In this document: piece after piece, positions 28,396 through 36,421 of the stretch
How positions within the stretch are numbered: the first letter of the stretch is position 1
Layout: every line of letters starts with the position of its first letter
Assembly (NCBI RefSeq): GCF_947496995.1
Contig: NZ_CANMFD010000001.1
Coordinates: 1,670,692-1,734,691 of the forward strand
From: an uncultured Roseibium sp.
Lineage (GTDB): Bacteria; Pseudomonadota; Alphaproteobacteria; Rhizobiales; Stappiaceae
Direction: 5' to 3'
DNA length: 64,000 nt
Notes under the pieces: generated by a model
Database searches by the model: none
Told to the model about the DNA's origin: nothing
What the model saw: the letters and a program-made list of their open reading frames with translations, nothing else
Position numbers and translations under genes: made by a program

Positions 28396-29589
28396 ATGAA
28401 CGCGCCGCTCAAAGGCATCAAGGTCGTCGAACTCGCCCGGATTCTCGCCGGCCCCTGGACGGGCCAGACCCTCGCCGATCTCGGCGCGGACGTGATCAAG
28501 GTCGAAGCCCCTCAGGGGGACGACACCAGAGGCTGGGGACCGCCGTTTCTCAAGGACGAGGCGGGCGAGGACCGGGATGCCGCCTATTTTCATGCCTGCA
28601 ACCGCGGCAAGCGCTCGATTGCAGTCGATTTTCGCACCGATGAGGGGCAGGAGATCGTCCGCAGGCTGGTCGCGGACGCGGATGTCCTGATCGAGAATTT
28701 CAAGGTCGGCGGTCTTGCCAAGTATGGCCTGGATTATGAAAGCCTGCGGGAGGTCAATCCGAAGCTGGTCTATTGCTCGATCACCGGCTTCGGCCAGGAC
28801 GGACCCTATGCTCACCGCGCGGGCTACGACTTCATGATCCAGGGCATGGGCGGGATCATGGACCTGACCGGCGAGCCGGAGGGGGAGCCGCAGAAAATCG
28901 GCGTTGCCTTCGCCGATATATTCACCGGTCTTTACGGCGTCGTCGGAATTCTCTCCGCGCTGCGCCGGCGCGACGAGACGGGCGAGGGCGAATGGGTGGA
29001 CATGGCTCTTCTGGATGCCCAGGTGGGTGTTCTCGCCAATCAGGCGCTCAATTATTTCGTCACCGGCAAGTCGCCGAAGCGGCTCGGCAATGCTCACCCC
29101 AACATCGTTCCCTACCAGATCTTTCCGGCAAGGGACGGGCACCTGATCATTGCCGTCGGAAATGACGGCCAGTTCAGGCGTCTGTGCGGCGCGCTTGGCC
29201 TGCCGGAGCTGGCAGAGGAACCGAAGTTTGCCACCAACGCCGCGCGGGTGGCATCCCGCTCGGAGTTGGTACCGCTTCTGGCTGCACAGACCGCGACGCG
29301 GATGCGCGACGATATTCTCGATGCGCTGGAGTTGGAGGGCGTTCCTGCCGGGCCGATCAATTCCGTCGAGGATGTCTTCAATGACACGCAGGTGAAGCAC
29401 AGGGACCTGAAGGTCGAGTTGCCCGCGAACGGGGTCGCGGGCGGTTCGGTCGCTTCGGTTCGCACGCCGATCAAATTCCGCAACGCGTCTCTTGTTCTGG
29501 AGCGCGCCGCGCCCGGGCTCGGCGAACATACGCAGGAAATCCTGGCAGAGCTCGGGCTGGTGGCCGATGCCGTCGAGCCGGACATTTAA
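28396..29589 (+). CDS. CaiB/BaiF family (class III) CoA transferase
   Basis: Moves CoA between acyl groups through an aspartyl-CoA intermediate. The 397-residue product shows the family's N-terminal LKGIKVVELARILAGPWTGQ and LGADVIKVEAPQGDDTR. The catalytic aspartate region is YDFMIQGMGGIMDLTG, and the C-terminal part has GVPAGPINSVEDVFNDTQ. Donor and acceptor cannot be told from sequence. The ATG at 28396 follows GAGGATT; a TTG 21 bases upstream would overlap the previous stop. It lies directly behind the small methyltransferase. Confidence 0.92.
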   Translation: MNAPLKGIKVVELARILAGPWTGQTLADLGADVIKVEAPQGDDTRGWGPPFLKDEAGEDRDAAYFHACNRGKRSIAVDFRTDEGQEIVRRLVADADVLIENFKVGGLAKYGLDYESLREVNPKLVYCSITGFGQDGPYAHRAGYDFMIQGMGGIMDLTGEPEGEPQKIGVAFADIFTGLYGVVGILSALRRRDETGEGEWVDMALLDAQVGVLANQALNYFVTGKSPKRLGNAHPNIVPYQIFPARDGHLIIAVGNDGQFRRLCGALGLPELAEEPKFATNAARVASRSELVPLLAAQTATRMRDDILDALELEGVPAGPINSVEDVFNDTQVKHRDLKVELPANGVAGGSVASVRTPIKFRNASLVLERAAPGLGEHTQEILAELGLVADAVEPDI

Positions 29590-29655
29590 GATTGACCCGC
29601 CCGCTGGGGATGTCTCTTTCATGGCGTCCCCGTGAACCCGACTTTGGATATCGCC

Positions 29656-30249
29656 ATGGCTGAGCCGGAGTTTCTGAAAATTCTGGAGTCCAGTGTCCTT
29701 TCCAACGACTGGGGCACGCTGACCAGATACAGGTTCGAATTACGACGCCGGGACGGCAGCTGGCAGGAGCAGACCCGCGAAGCCTATGACGGGGGCAATG
29801 GCGTGACCTGCCTGCTTTACAATCCTGAAACCGACTGTGTCCTGCTGACCCGGCAGTTCCGCCTACCGGTCTGGCTGAACGGCAAGGACCCTTTCCTCAT
29901 CGAGACGCCCGCCGGGCTGCTGGAAGGCGCTCAGCCGGTGGATCGGATGCGGGCGGAGCTGATCGAGGAGACCGGCTTCGACATCTCCGTTCTGGAACAC
30001 CTCTTCGATGTCCATATGAGCCCGGGTTCGGTAACGGAATACCTTTCCTTTTTTACCGGCACATACCATCTGGGGAACAAGGTGTCCGAAGGTGGCGGTG
30101 AAATGCACGAGGGGGAGGACATAGAGGTCCTCCATATACCCCTGTCAGAAGCGCTGGACATGATTCGAGCCGGAGAGATCTGTGACGCCAAGACGATCAT
30201 CCTGTTGCAGGAACTTGCCTTGAGAAAACGCGCGCCGGACCGGTCCTGA
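29656..30249 (+). CDS. Nudix hydrolase, NudK-like
   Basis: A 197-residue Nudix-fold hydrolase, probably acting on nucleoside diphosphate sugars. The Nudix box is PAGLLEGAQPVDRMRAELIE followed by ETGF. It is one residue shorter than the common form, and the usual arginine of REUXEE is alanine. The downstream segments VHMSPGSVTEYLSFF, GGGEMHEGEDIEVL and GEICDAKTIILLQE are those of NudK-type GDP-mannose pyrophosphatases. A GTG at 29632 is an alternative start; the ATG at 29656 has a GGA-type site before it. It lies 66 bases after the CoA transferase on the same strand. Confidence 0.87.
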   Translation: MAEPEFLKILESSVLSNDWGTLTRYRFELRRRDGSWQEQTREAYDGGNGVTCLLYNPETDCVLLTRQFRLPVWLNGKDPFLIETPAGLLEGAQPVDRMRAELIEETGFDISVLEHLFDVHMSPGSVTEYLSFFTGTYHLGNKVSEGGGEMHEGEDIEVLHIPLSEALDMIRAGEICDAKTIILLQELALRKRAPDRS

Positions 30250-30353
30250 TACAATTTCTGACCGTTCAGTTACATTGCTTGCGGGATTCGCCTTAATTTG
30301 ACGCCAACACTTTGGCAGGTAAGCTGATCGCTACTGAAAGAGGATTTCGCCCG

Positions 30354-32234
30354 ATGGCGATCATGAAACGCAGCGGACGGCGCATGAAGTGGCCCTTGAC
30401 GACAATCGTCGGGCTCGGCTTCGGCGCTTTCGTGGCAATCGCAATCGGTCTGGTGCTGGGATTGTCGGTCTCGGCGAATTTCCGCAATACGTTCTCGCTT
30501 CTCAACGACAAGACCATCCTGAGTACGGATGCACTGGAAACCCAGCTTCGCACGCATTTCAAATCGGTCGAAAATGCGGTTATCGGGCTCAAACCCTATT
30601 TCGACAACGGGACGATCGGGTTCGACAACCCGGACAAGACGCTGGAAGATCTTTCGATTGTCCTGAGCGCCAACGCAGATGTGAGCACATTGGCCTTGAC
30701 CGATCCGGAAGGCAGGCGGATCGGCATGTTCCGGGCCCCGTCGGGGAAGCTGTGGCGGGTCGAAACCGATGTTCCGCCTCCCGGAATGACCGTTCAGGAA
30801 CTTCCGCTGCTTGCGGTGGACAGTCCTCCGACCTGGGGACCGCTCGTGCGTCAGGAAGTCGGTCTGTTTGCAAATGTATCGGTCCCGCTGGTGCGCGACG
30901 GCAAGGTGATCGGAACTCTGACGGCGGCCAGCACAATGGAAGATCTGGCCCATATCGTCACCACGCAGGATGAAGGTAACGACAACACTGTCTTTATCAT
31001 TTCCGGTGAAGGTCAGCTGATCATGCACTCCGATCAGGACTGGCTCCAGACCGGAGGAGGCATGAATAATGCACTGCCAGCCCCCTGGAGAACCGCGGGA
31101 GACCCGGTCATCGCCGCTCTGGTTGATGAGGAGCGGCTCGAGGAGTTCCAGAAAGCGGCCGACCGGGGTATCGAGGTCTCGCGTGTCGAGGCCAATGACG
31201 AGAGTTTTATCGTCATGAAGGCCAGTCTCGACGGGTTCAGCGACCAGCCCTGGATTGTCGGGCAGTATTACCGCGGCGCAACCGTTTCCAGGGAAGTCAA
31301 ACGACTGGCGGGCTCGATGTTCGTCGGCTTCGGCGCCCTGGCGATTTCCGTGCTGATCGCCTATTGGCTAGGCCTGCGGGTTGCCCGCCCCCTGCGCAAT
31401 CTCGCGGTTCAGTCGCAACGGGTCGGCAGCCTGTCGCTGAACGAGGTCGAACCGCTCCCGCGCAGCCGGGTCGCGGAGGTCGATCAGGTTGCCCTGGCTT
31501 TCAACTCCATGGTGGAGGGCCTGAAGGCCATGAACCCCTACGTGCCGCGCTCGCTGTTCATCAAGCTCATGCGCCTCGGCGGCGGCAAGGCGGCCGAAGC
31601 GCGACGCGCGGAGCTGACGATCGTGTTCACGGATATCGTCGGGTTCACCGCCTTGTCCGAACATCTCTCCGCGGAAGAAACCGCAGGTCTCCTCAACGAC
31701 CACTTCGCCATTCTGGTGGAAGCCGTCGAAGGAGAGGGGGGCACGGTGGACAAGTTCCTGGGCGACGGCATGCTGGCCTTCTGGGGCGCTCCGGATGCGC
31801 GCCACGACCATGCCGAAGCGGCGGTAAGGACCGCCCGAAGGATCGCCTCGGCCTTTCACGCGGCCAACGAGGAGGCGGCGCAGAACGGGCGGCCGCAAAT
31901 GTGCCTGCGGATCGGCATTCACACCGGACATGCCGTTGTCGGCAACGTCGGCGCGCTTGACCGCTGGAACTATACGGTCGTCGGCGACACGGTGAATGCG
32001 GCCGAGCGCCTGCAGACATTGGGCAAGGAAGCCCCCGGCTCTCCGGAAGTGACCATCCTGGCAAGCGCGGATACCATCGCGCAGCTTCCCGCCGAGCGAA
32101 ACCACCGTCCCGTTGGAGAGCATCATCTGCGCGGCCGTAGCGGCCTGATGGAAGTTTACTGGCTGGATCCGTTCGCGGAGGCGTCCCCAAGCGCCTCCGA
32201 GGCACAAGACGTGCCCGTAAGCGCAGCGCAGTAG
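30354..32234 (+). CDS. Membrane adenylate/guanylate cyclase with HAMP domain
   Basis: Class III nucleotide cyclase of 626 residues, likely making cAMP. An N-terminal transmembrane helix (VGLGFGAFVAIAIGLVLGL) is followed by a periplasmic Cache-like sensor of about 270 residues. A second helix (MFVGFGALAISVLIAYWLGL) leads to HAMP and the catalytic domain. Metal-binding aspartates are in VFTDIVGFT and FLGDGMLAFWG; the lysine in TVDKFLGD and the N/R pair in GDTVNAAERL fit an active adenylate cyclase. An AGAGGA site supports the ATG at 30354. A second cyclase lies at 61.6 kb and a CRP-type operator at 34.4 kb. Confidence 0.92.
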   Translation: MAIMKRSGRRMKWPLTTIVGLGFGAFVAIAIGLVLGLSVSANFRNTFSLLNDKTILSTDALETQLRTHFKSVENAVIGLKPYFDNGTIGFDNPDKTLEDLSIVLSANADVSTLALTDPEGRRIGMFRAPSGKLWRVETDVPPPGMTVQELPLLAVDSPPTWGPLVRQEVGLFANVSVPLVRDGKVIGTLTAASTMEDLAHIVTTQDEGNDNTVFIISGEGQLIMHSDQDWLQTGGGMNNALPAPWRTAGDPVIAALVDEERLEEFQKAADRGIEVSRVEANDESFIVMKASLDGFSDQPWIVGQYYRGATVSREVKRLAGSMFVGFGALAISVLIAYWLGLRVARPLRNLAVQSQRVGSLSLNEVEPLPRSRVAEVDQVALAFNSMVEGLKAMNPYVPRSLFIKLMRLGGGKAAEARRAELTIVFTDIVGFTALSEHLSAEETAGLLNDHFAILVEAVEGEGGTVDKFLGDGMLAFWGAPDARHDHAEAAVRTARRIASAFHAANEEAAQNGRPQMCLRIGIHTGHAVVGNVGALDRWNYTVVGDTVNAAERLQTLGKEAPGSPEVTILASADTIAQLPAERNHRPVGEHHLRGRSGLMEVYWLDPFAEASPSASEAQDVPVSAAQ

Positions 32235-32283
32235 TCCCGAACACCAGACGAATGCCCGGGCTTGAGGGTTTTGTCGGGGCCGG

Positions 32284-33201
32284 TCATGTTGGCGACCGTT
32301 CCCGCGCGACCAGTTCTATGAAAGCCCGCAGCGGTGCCGGCGCAAGTCTGCCGGGATAGTAGAGGCGCGGACCGTCGACCGTCGGCCACCAGTCTTGCAG
32401 TACGGGCCGCAGCGTTCCTGCGTCGAAGTCATCTTCGAGCCAGTTCCGGAAGGTTCGGATAATTCCGTGTCCGAGGCGGGCATAGATTATCGCGGTATGC
32501 ACCGAATTCACGCTGACGATCAGGCGCGCTCGCGGGTCGACCGTTATCGCCTCCTTGCCCTTGCGGAGCTCCCACGGCAACAAGGGGCCGCTGGGAAGGC
32601 GATAGCGGATGCAATCGTGATCGAGCAGCTCCTCCGGTTCGCAAGGGGCGGTGCGCGCCGCGAGGTAGGCGGGCGCGGCGGCAAGCGCGAGCTGTTGAGA
32701 GCGAGGCCCGATGGGCACGGAAATCATGTCCTGCGCCAGTTGCTCACCATATCTGATACCCGCATCGCACCCCTTGGCGATGGCATCCACCAGACTGTTC
32801 TCGATCACGAGTTCGACCTTCACGTCAGGATGAAGCAGCAGAAAACGGTCGATGATGGGCGGCAGAATATCCGGCACGACCGCACCGGGCACGTTGAGCG
32901 TGAGCCTGCCGCTGACTCTGCCTTTGGAGCTAGCCGCATCGGCTAGAGCTGCCCGTGTTTCCGCAATCAGCGGAGTGATGCGCTCGGCAAGGCTGCGCCC
33001 GGCCTCGGTCGGCATGACACTGCGTGTCGTCCGCAGCAAAAGCGGTACTCCGAGCCGTGCCTCGAGCCGTGAAACGGTCTCGCTGACGTTCGACGGAGAA
33101 ATCCCGAGCCGTTTCGACGCGGCGCGAAACCCGCCTTCTTCCAGCACGGAAAGCAGGACGGAAAGGTCATCGAGGCTTGGGTCATCATGATTGTTCGCCA
33201 T
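32284..33201 (-). CDS. LysR-family transcriptional regulator
   Basis: A 305-residue regulator with an N-terminal winged helix (LSVLEEGGFRAASKRLGISPSNVSETVSRLEARLG) and a periplasmic-binding-like effector domain. It is divergent from the NmrA-type oxidoreductase across 148 bases that hold a 13-bp palindrome. LysR regulators in this arrangement usually control the divergent gene and themselves. The ATG at 33201 gives a normal length; an in-frame codon 36 bases upstream would add 12 atypical residues. Confidence 0.9.
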   Translation of the reverse strand: MANNHDDPSLDDLSVLLSVLEEGGFRAASKRLGISPSNVSETVSRLEARLGVPLLLRTTRSVMPTEAGRSLAERITPLIAETRAALADAASSKGRVSGRLTLNVPGAVVPDILPPIIDRFLLLHPDVKVELVIENSLVDAIAKGCDAGIRYGEQLAQDMISVPIGPRSQQLALAAAPAYLAARTAPCEPEELLDHDCIRYRLPSGPLLPWELRKGKEAITVDPRARLIVSVNSVHTAIIYARLGHGIIRTFRNWLEDDFDAGTLRPVLQDWWPTVDGPRLYYPGRLAPAPLRAFIELVARERSPT

Positions 33202-33211
33202 AGAGAACAGA

Positions 33212-33224
33212 GTATTTCGAATAC
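33212..33224. promoter_or_regulatory. Palindromic candidate LysR operator
   Basis: GTATTTCGAATAC is a dyad (GTATT and AATAC around TCG) 11 bases upstream of the LysR start, in the divergent gap with the quinone-oxidoreductase gene. Placement suits autoregulation. Confidence 0.5.
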
Positions 33225-33349
33225 GCTGGATTATCAATCATCAGGAAACAGTCATTCTGGTCAGCGGAAGTGGTTCGGCAGCGCATATCGAGGCTGTCGT
33301 CCGGAGCGCTTCTCTCTCTCTTTGTTCAGCCAGGGAACGGAACACCATC

Positions 33350-34216
33350 ATGTTGATTGTCACAGGCGCTACAGGCCAGCTTGGCCGCAGGATCGTCGAA
33401 CATCTTCTCTCTCTTGTGCCCGCAGGCCGGTTGGGGGTCAGCGTCCGGGACCCGGATCGCGCGCGCGATCTGTCTGCCCTCGGCATCCGGGTGCGGCGCG
33501 GCAACTACACCGACCTCGCAAGCCTGCTGGCCTCCTTCGAAGGCGCCGAGCGGATTTTGCTGGTTTCCTCCAACGCGGCCGCCACCGGCGGCGATCCGCT
33601 CGCGCAGCACAGCGTCGCGATAGCCGCTGCAAAGCAGGTTGGCGCCGAACGATTGCTCTACACGAGCCAGGTTTCCGCCTCTGACGCCTCGCAGTTTCCA
33701 CCCGGACGCGATCACGCGGCAACGGAGCGCATGCTGGAGGCATCCGGACTGGCCTGGACAGCCCTTCGCCACGGCTTCTATGCCGCCAGCGCACTTATGA
33801 TAAATGCCCGGGGCTTTGCGGACGGGCTGCTTGCAGTCCCGCAGGACGGCAAGGTTGCCTGGACCACGCATGACGACCTTGCCGCGGCCGATGCTGCCAT
33901 GCTGGCGGGCGTTGAGGAGGTCGATGGCCCAACGCCGCCCCTGGCCGCCGGGGAGGCGCTGGATCTTGCCGACCTCGCCGCACTGGCCTCCGGTGTCCTG
34001 GGTAAACCGGTGACACGTGATGTTCTGGGCGATGAAGCCTGGATGTCGGGCGCGAGGGCAAGGGGCATGCCTGAACGCGCGGTGGAGATCATGATGGGCT
34101 ATTTCCGGGCCGCACGGGCTGGAGAATTCGCCGCCACCGATCCGATGCTCGAGCGGTTGATCGGACGCCCGGCCGCATCGATGCGCACATTTCTGCAGGA
34201 AAACCTGCAAGGCTGA
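33350..34216 (+). CDS. NmrA/QOR2-type NAD(P)H oxidoreductase
   Basis: A 288-residue atypical short-chain dehydrogenase. It has the N-terminal nucleotide-binding TGATGQLGRRIVEHLL motif, then ILLVSSNAAATG and LLYTSQVSA, and ALRHGFYAAS, as in QOR2 (YtfG)-type quinone oxidoreductases. These reduce quinones with NADPH. The usual YxxxK pair of classic dehydrogenases is absent, as expected for the NmrA-like branch. A CAGGGAACGGA site precedes the ATG. It is divergent from a LysR regulator that probably controls it. Confidence 0.88.
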   Translation: MLIVTGATGQLGRRIVEHLLSLVPAGRLGVSVRDPDRARDLSALGIRVRRGNYTDLASLLASFEGAERILLVSSNAAATGGDPLAQHSVAIAAAKQVGAERLLYTSQVSASDASQFPPGRDHAATERMLEASGLAWTALRHGFYAASALMINARGFADGLLAVPQDGKVAWTTHDDLAAADAAMLAGVEEVDGPTPPLAAGEALDLADLAALASGVLGKPVTRDVLGDEAWMSGARARGMPERAVEIMMGYFRAARAGEFAATDPMLERLIGRPAASMRTFLQENLQG

Positions 34217-34531
34217 CGTCTGCCGCAGACGCTTGCTGGCGGGAGCACGATCTGTCTTCTGGTCGTTTGAGGCTGCAACAGCCTGCCGGAACAGCCGGTA
34301 GGCAGAAATTCGAAATTCCGTATCTGAAAGAACTTGCCCCAAATACTTGCCTGAACCCGGGCTGTGACCAAGATTCTGAACAGAAAAGGATTTTTTTGCG
34401 AATGTGACGCAAATCACAGACGCTTCGGTTGCTTTTCTGCATTGCTATCCTCCTGCGATTTTGGTTGTCTTTGTTTTGAAACATGGGCTTAGTAAGTCAC
34501 TCCAAATCAATCCTGGGCGGGAAGGAAAAGC
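34217..34531. other. Upstream region of the ABC importer operon
   Basis: 315 bases before the importer operon. It contains a perfect CRP-type site at 34403-34418 and the ribosome binding site GGGAAGGAAAAG just before the GTG start. No coding potential is seen. Confidence 0.55.
34403..34418. promoter_or_regulatory. CRP/FNR-type operator
   Basis: TGTGACGCAAATCACA matches the CRP consensus TGTGA-N6-TCACA at every defined base. It is 114 bases upstream of the first gene of the peptide-type importer, a position that suits activation by a cAMP receptor protein. Confidence 0.7.
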
Positions 34532-36421
34532 GTGGTGAATGTTCTCTCGATCGAGGGACTGACAGTCGATTTCAATACAGCGGAAGGTTTTGTCCGGGCC
34601 GTCGACGATGTGTCGTTCGTGGTGCCCGAAAACCGGACAGTCGCGCTCGTCGGGGAATCCGGTTCTGGCAAGACGGTCATTTCCCAGACGATCATGGGTC
34701 TGCTGCCCCAGGCGGCGGCGATCACCTCGGGCAAGGTGATCCTGGCGGATCCGACCGGGGCGGAACCGCCTGTCGACATCGCCACGCTGGAGCGCAAGGG
34801 CCCGCGGATGCGGCACCTGCGCGGCAACCGCATCGCAATTATCTTTCAGGAGCCGATGACCTCCCTGTCGCCGCTGCACACCATCGGCGACCAGATCGGC
34901 GAGGCAGCGCTTCTGCACCGCAACGTCTCGGGTGCGCAAGCCCGTGAACTCACCAAGGAAATGCTGCGTCTCGTGCAGTTTCCCGATCCGGAACGGGCGC
35001 TGGACACCTATCCGTTCGAGCTCTCCGGCGGCCTGCGGCAGCGGGCCATGATTGCCATGGCGATGATCTGCCGGCCGGCACTGTTGATCGCCGACGAACC
35101 GACCACGGCCCTGGATGTGACAATCCAGGCGGATATCCTCAAGCTCATTCGCGAGGTACAGGCCGAACTGCGCATGTCGGTGCTGTTGATCACCCATGAT
35201 TTCGGCGTGGTCGCCAACATGGCCGATGAGATCGCGGTCATCTATCATGGCCGTATCATGGAAAAGGGCACCGCTCAGCAGCTGTTTTCCGATCCGCAGC
35301 ACGATTACCTCAAGGCCTTGCTCAACGCGGTGCCGAGCTTCCACATGGACAGGGACGAACGGCTGGTGCCGATCCGGCCGATCATCCTGAAATCGGAAGA
35401 CCTGACCCGCAACCGGCCGCACTGCGACGTCGCCCCCGGTGAGCCGCTGGTGGAAATGCGCAACGTCACCAAGACATTCACCCTGCGCAAAAGCTCGTTT
35501 CTCGGCGGCAAGGCCAAGACGCTGACCGCACTGGACGACATCAACCTGACCATCCGCCGTGGCGAATGTCTCGGACTGGTCGGCGAATCCGGGTCCGGCA
35601 AGACCACCGCCGCCAAGGCGATCCTGCGCGCAATCGATCTGCAGGGCGGCAAGGTTCTCTATAATCGCGGCAAGGGGCTGGAAGACATCGCCGCGCTGAA
35701 GGGTGCGGATCTGATGGATTACCGCCGCCGGGTGCAGCTGATTTTCCAGGATCCGTTCTCCTCGCTCAATCCGCGCATGACCATCAACGACATCCTGATG
35801 GAACCCTTCGAGGTGCACGGCATCGGCACACCGCAGGAGCGCGCGGAACGCGCACGCAGCCTGATGGATCTGGTCGGCCTCGATCCGCGCTTCCTGCGCC
35901 GCTATCCGCATTCCTTCTCCGGCGGCCAGCGACAGCGCATCGGCATCGCCCGGGCGCTTGCGCTCAATCCGGAATTCATCCTGTGTGACGAACCGACCTC
36001 CGCCCTGGACGTGTCGGTTCAGGCGCAGATCCTCAACCTGCTGCAGGATCTGAAACGGGATCTCAATCTGACCTACCTGTTCGTCAGCCACAATCTGGCG
36101 GTGGTGGATTATCTTGCGGACCGGATTGCCGTGATGTGCCGCGGCCGCCTCGTGGAAATGGGCGAGACGCGCACCGTGACCGGCAATCCGCTTCATCCCT
36201 ATACCAAGGCGCTCTTGTCGGCGGTTCCCGAACCGGATCTGTCGGCGCAACTCGATTTTGCCGCTCTCGATGCCAAACGGGCATCCGAGCCGCAACTTTG
36301 GCCGGAACCCTTCCGCCTGACAGACGGTGTCGAACCGTCACTCGTCGAAATGGAACCGGATCATTTTGTCTGTGCACCCGGCCTGAAGAATGCCGGGGCG
36401 CTTGAGGGGACTGCAGCATGA
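34532..36421 (+). CDS. Peptide-type ABC importer, fused dual ATPase
   Basis: A 629-residue protein with two complete nucleotide-binding domains, equivalent to a DppD-DppF fusion. The first has Walker A GESGSGKTV, signature LSGGLRQRAM and Walker B LLIADEPTTALD. The second has GESGSGKTT, FSGGQRQRIG and FILCDEPTSALD. Each is followed by the oligopeptide-transporter C-terminal region. Translation starts at GTG (34532) after GGAAGGAAAAG. It overlaps the binding-protein gene by four bases (ATGA). With the next three genes it makes a full importer for peptides or related solutes in the inner membrane. Confidence 0.95.
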   Translation: MVNVLSIEGLTVDFNTAEGFVRAVDDVSFVVPENRTVALVGESGSGKTVISQTIMGLLPQAAAITSGKVILADPTGAEPPVDIATLERKGPRMRHLRGNRIAIIFQEPMTSLSPLHTIGDQIGEAALLHRNVSGAQARELTKEMLRLVQFPDPERALDTYPFELSGGLRQRAMIAMAMICRPALLIADEPTTALDVTIQADILKLIREVQAELRMSVLLITHDFGVVANMADEIAVIYHGRIMEKGTAQQLFSDPQHDYLKALLNAVPSFHMDRDERLVPIRPIILKSEDLTRNRPHCDVAPGEPLVEMRNVTKTFTLRKSSFLGGKAKTLTALDDINLTIRRGECLGLVGESGSGKTTAAKAILRAIDLQGGKVLYNRGKGLEDIAALKGADLMDYRRRVQLIFQDPFSSLNPRMTINDILMEPFEVHGIGTPQERAERARSLMDLVGLDPRFLRRYPHSFSGGQRQRIGIARALALNPEFILCDEPTSALDVSVQAQILNLLQDLKRDLNLTYLFVSHNLAVVDYLADRIAVMCRGRLVEMGETRTVTGNPLHPYTKALLSAVPEPDLSAQLDFAALDAKRASEPQLWPEPFRLTDGVEPSLVEMEPDHFVCAPGLKNAGALEGTAA

